In this document: in pieces, positions 33,063 through 34,287 of the stretch
Numbering within the stretch: the first letter of the stretch is position 1
Layout: each line of letters begins with the position of its first letter
Assembly (NCBI GenBank): GCA_012518955.1
Contig: JAAYRD010000041.1
Span: 1 to 34,287 of the forward strand
Source of the DNA: Tissierellia bacterium
GTDB taxonomy: Bacteria; Bacillota; Clostridia; Tissierellales; Tepidimicrobiaceae
Direction: 5' to 3'
DNA length: 34,287 nucleotides
Position numbers and translations under genes: made by a program
The notes under the pieces: generated by a model
Databases searched by the model: none
What the model was told of the DNA's origin: nothing
What the model saw: the letters and a program-made list of their open reading frames with translations, nothing else

Positions 33063-33866
33063 ATGTATGAAATATTCAAATATGAAGATATAGATAAAAA
33101 TAAAATAGATGGATCCTATGTTTTTATTGATGTTAGGAGCCCTGGCGAATATAGGTCAGAAACTATTCCAGATGCTATCAATATTCCCATCTTTGATGAT
33201 AAGGAAAGAAGTTTAATTGGAACAACATATATTCAAGATAGTGTAGAAAAGGCTAAAAAATTAGGAATAGAAGCTGCTGCAAATAAGCTTCCTAGTATCT
33301 ATAATCAAGTAGCAACCTTAGATAAGGAATACGATAACCTTATCTTTTTCTGTGCCAGAGGTGGCTTTAGAAGTAGTTCTCTAGTTTCTCTTTTTAAGAC
33401 CTTGGGAATCAATACATATAAACTTGATGGCGGGTACAAAAAATATAGAAAATACATCAACAGAACTCTTCCAGAAATAATCAAAGGAGTCCGATTTGTA
33501 GTTCTTTATGGAAATACTGGAACTGGGAAAACCCATATTTTAGAGTCCATAAAAAAAGAGGGTATGGATATTGTGGATCTAGAGGGCTGTGCAAATCATA
33601 GAGGTTCTCTTCTTGGGAGTGTAGGTCTTGGTGAACAAAATACGCAGAAGATGTTTGAAAGTATGTTATATGAATCTTTAAAAAATCGTAAAACCAATAT
33701 TGTATATATAGAAGGCGAGAGTAAAAGAATAGGAAAAGTTATAATTCCTAATTATATATATAATGCTATGAATAATGGAATAAGGATAAAAATAGAGGCT
33801 AGCCTTGAAACTAGAAAAGTATCTTATTACTTTCTATGGAATTTTAATAATATTGAAAGGATTTAA
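33063..33866 (+). pseudogene. mnmH: tRNA 2-selenouridine synthase, 3' end lost and fused to foreign sequence
   Basis: MnmH (YbbB/SelU) swaps sulfur for selenium at the wobble uridine of some tRNAs, using selenophosphate. Residues 1-130 are a rhodanese domain (FIDVRSPGEYRSETIPDAIN, catalytic CARGGFRS). The P-loop is LYGNTGTGKTHI (about 162-173), then DLEGCANHRGSLLG. The frame follows the family up to GIRIKIEASLETR (about residue 250), then changes to KVSYYFLWNFNNIERI and stops. The usual last 70-90 residues are missing. AAAGGTGAG lies 4 nt before the ATG at 33063; an upstream ATG at 33009 is in frame but has no binding site. Probably inactive. Confidence 0.85.
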
Positions 33867-34062
33867 TTTAAAAAGAAAGCACCTTATAGTTTTAACCTAT
33901 ATCATTAGTGCTTTAATATATATTACTGCATACTTTGTCTCAAAAAATCTTTTTATCCTTTTTAGGTTTTTAAATTATTATGCATATATATGTCTAATAA
34001 ACTTTGTTATAATTCCCTTTATAGTTTTCACTATATTTTTGGTTAAATTAAATCACAATTGA
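33814..34062 (+). pseudogene. C-terminal remnant of a probable spore germination permease (GerAB/YndE-like)
   Basis: In the +1 frame relative to mnmH the sequence runs from about EKYLITFYGILIILKGFNLK through KRKHLIVLTYIISALIYITA to FRFLNYYAYICLINFVIIPF and a stop at 34060-34062. Two or three membrane helices ending in a short charged tail (KLNHN) match the C-terminus of endospore germination permeases, as I recall them. The N-terminal two thirds are absent; upstream is mnmH in another frame. A deletion has therefore joined the two genes. An ATG at 33805 opens the frame but has no ribosome binding site. Confidence 0.55.
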
Positions 34063-34072
34063 CATAATATAA

Positions 34073-34108
34073 GAATACAAGGGAACATCTACTCGTCCCC
34101 TTGTATTC
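34073..34108. terminator. Terminator shared by the convergent ends near the window edge
   Basis: GAATACAAGGG (34073-34083) and CCCTTGTATTC (34098-34108) form an 11-bp stem. The plus side is followed by CTAATTTTC and the minus side by TTATATTATG. It lies between the germination-permease remnant (plus) and the ABC permease (minus). Confidence 0.75.
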
Positions 34109-34287
34109 CTAATTTTCTTGCTTCATACTTTCTACTATTATCTTATCATTGATCCTTCTTAAAGGATATGCTCCTGATAATAAAGCTATAATTGTGGCTC
34201 CTATACATGCTATGCCTATATTCTTCCAAGGTATGATCCATTCAAATGGTCTAAAATCAAATACTATCTTAAACATAATATAGGTTA
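34109..34287 (-). CDS. C-terminus of an FtsX-like ABC transporter permease (partial)
   Basis: The minus strand is open from the window edge to a TAG at 34111-34109, about 59 codons. It contains FKIVFDFRPFEWIIPWKNIG, then IACIGATIIALLSGAYPLRR and INDKIIVESMKQEN. A last hydrophobic helix followed by a LRR-type basic stretch and ...I.ESM at the end is the usual finish of FtsX/MacB-type permeases (compare P.RRA....P.EAL). The rest of the gene lies outside the window. Its stop codon is next to the shared terminator hairpin. Confidence 0.65.
   Translation of the reverse strand, partial: TYIMFKIVFDFRPFEWIIPWKNIGIACIGATIIALLSGAYPLRRINDKIIVESMKQEN

Overview
The window is AT-rich, uses TTG and GTG starts with strong GGAGG-type ribosome binding sites, and carries three T-box leaders, two alpha/beta-type small acid-soluble spore proteins, a PdaB-like deacetylase and an oxygen-sensitive type of 2-oxoacid:ferredoxin oxidoreductase. 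Together these point to an anaerobic, endospore-forming member of the Clostridia/Tissierellia group (inference from gene content only). Most of the DNA reads as ordinary chromosomal housekeeping, and most genes lie on the minus strand. I see no phage, plasmid, IS or CRISPR region.

Layout. 1-650: end of an unknown gene, then a minus-strand tRNA operon (Phe, Gly, Cys) with a good promoter, a terminator and two degenerate tRNA fragments. 635-3900: hslO, a cold-shock gene, a methyltransferase, a spore protein and a CPBP membrane protease, all minus. 4019-6713: plus-strand asd-dapA-dapB operon (aspartate to lysine/diaminopimelate/dipicolinate), closed by a terminator shared with the convergent hpt gene. 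hpt is preceded by a 48-codon membrane miniprotein gene. 7530-10324: a tandem OB-fold SSB-like gene, a Mur-ligase-like gene that has lost its ATP-binding and catalytic signatures, and a PdaB-like deacetylase. 10600-12660: a spore protein, a DUF4364 gene, a beta-propeller gene converging on it, and a small orphan. 12733-17067: valS-folC behind a Val T-box. 17087-18760: pgsA and a solitary NMT1/THI5-like binding lipoprotein. 18797-21890: trpS with a Trp T-box, and cysK-cysE with a Cys T-box. 21967-24645: a truncated YyaL-like gene, a DNA-alkyl transferase, an orphan lipoprotein and a universal stress protein. 24713-27283: two-gene 2-oxoacid:ferredoxin oxidoreductase. 27381-31781: an RND exporter with a long coiled-coil insertion and its TetR regulator, behind a palindromic operator. 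31876-34287: a membrane protein, a 410-bp non-coding gap, an mnmH gene whose 3' end is replaced by the tail of what looks like a spore germination permease, and the C-terminus of an ABC permease.

No wholly new multi-gene system is evident. The items most worth following up are the mnmH/germination-permease junction, the RND coiled-coil insertion with its predicted operator, the Mur-ligase-like pseudoenzyme, the decayed tRNA fragments, the truncated YyaL and the membrane miniprotein upstream of hpt. All family assignments come from reading motifs; no database search was run.
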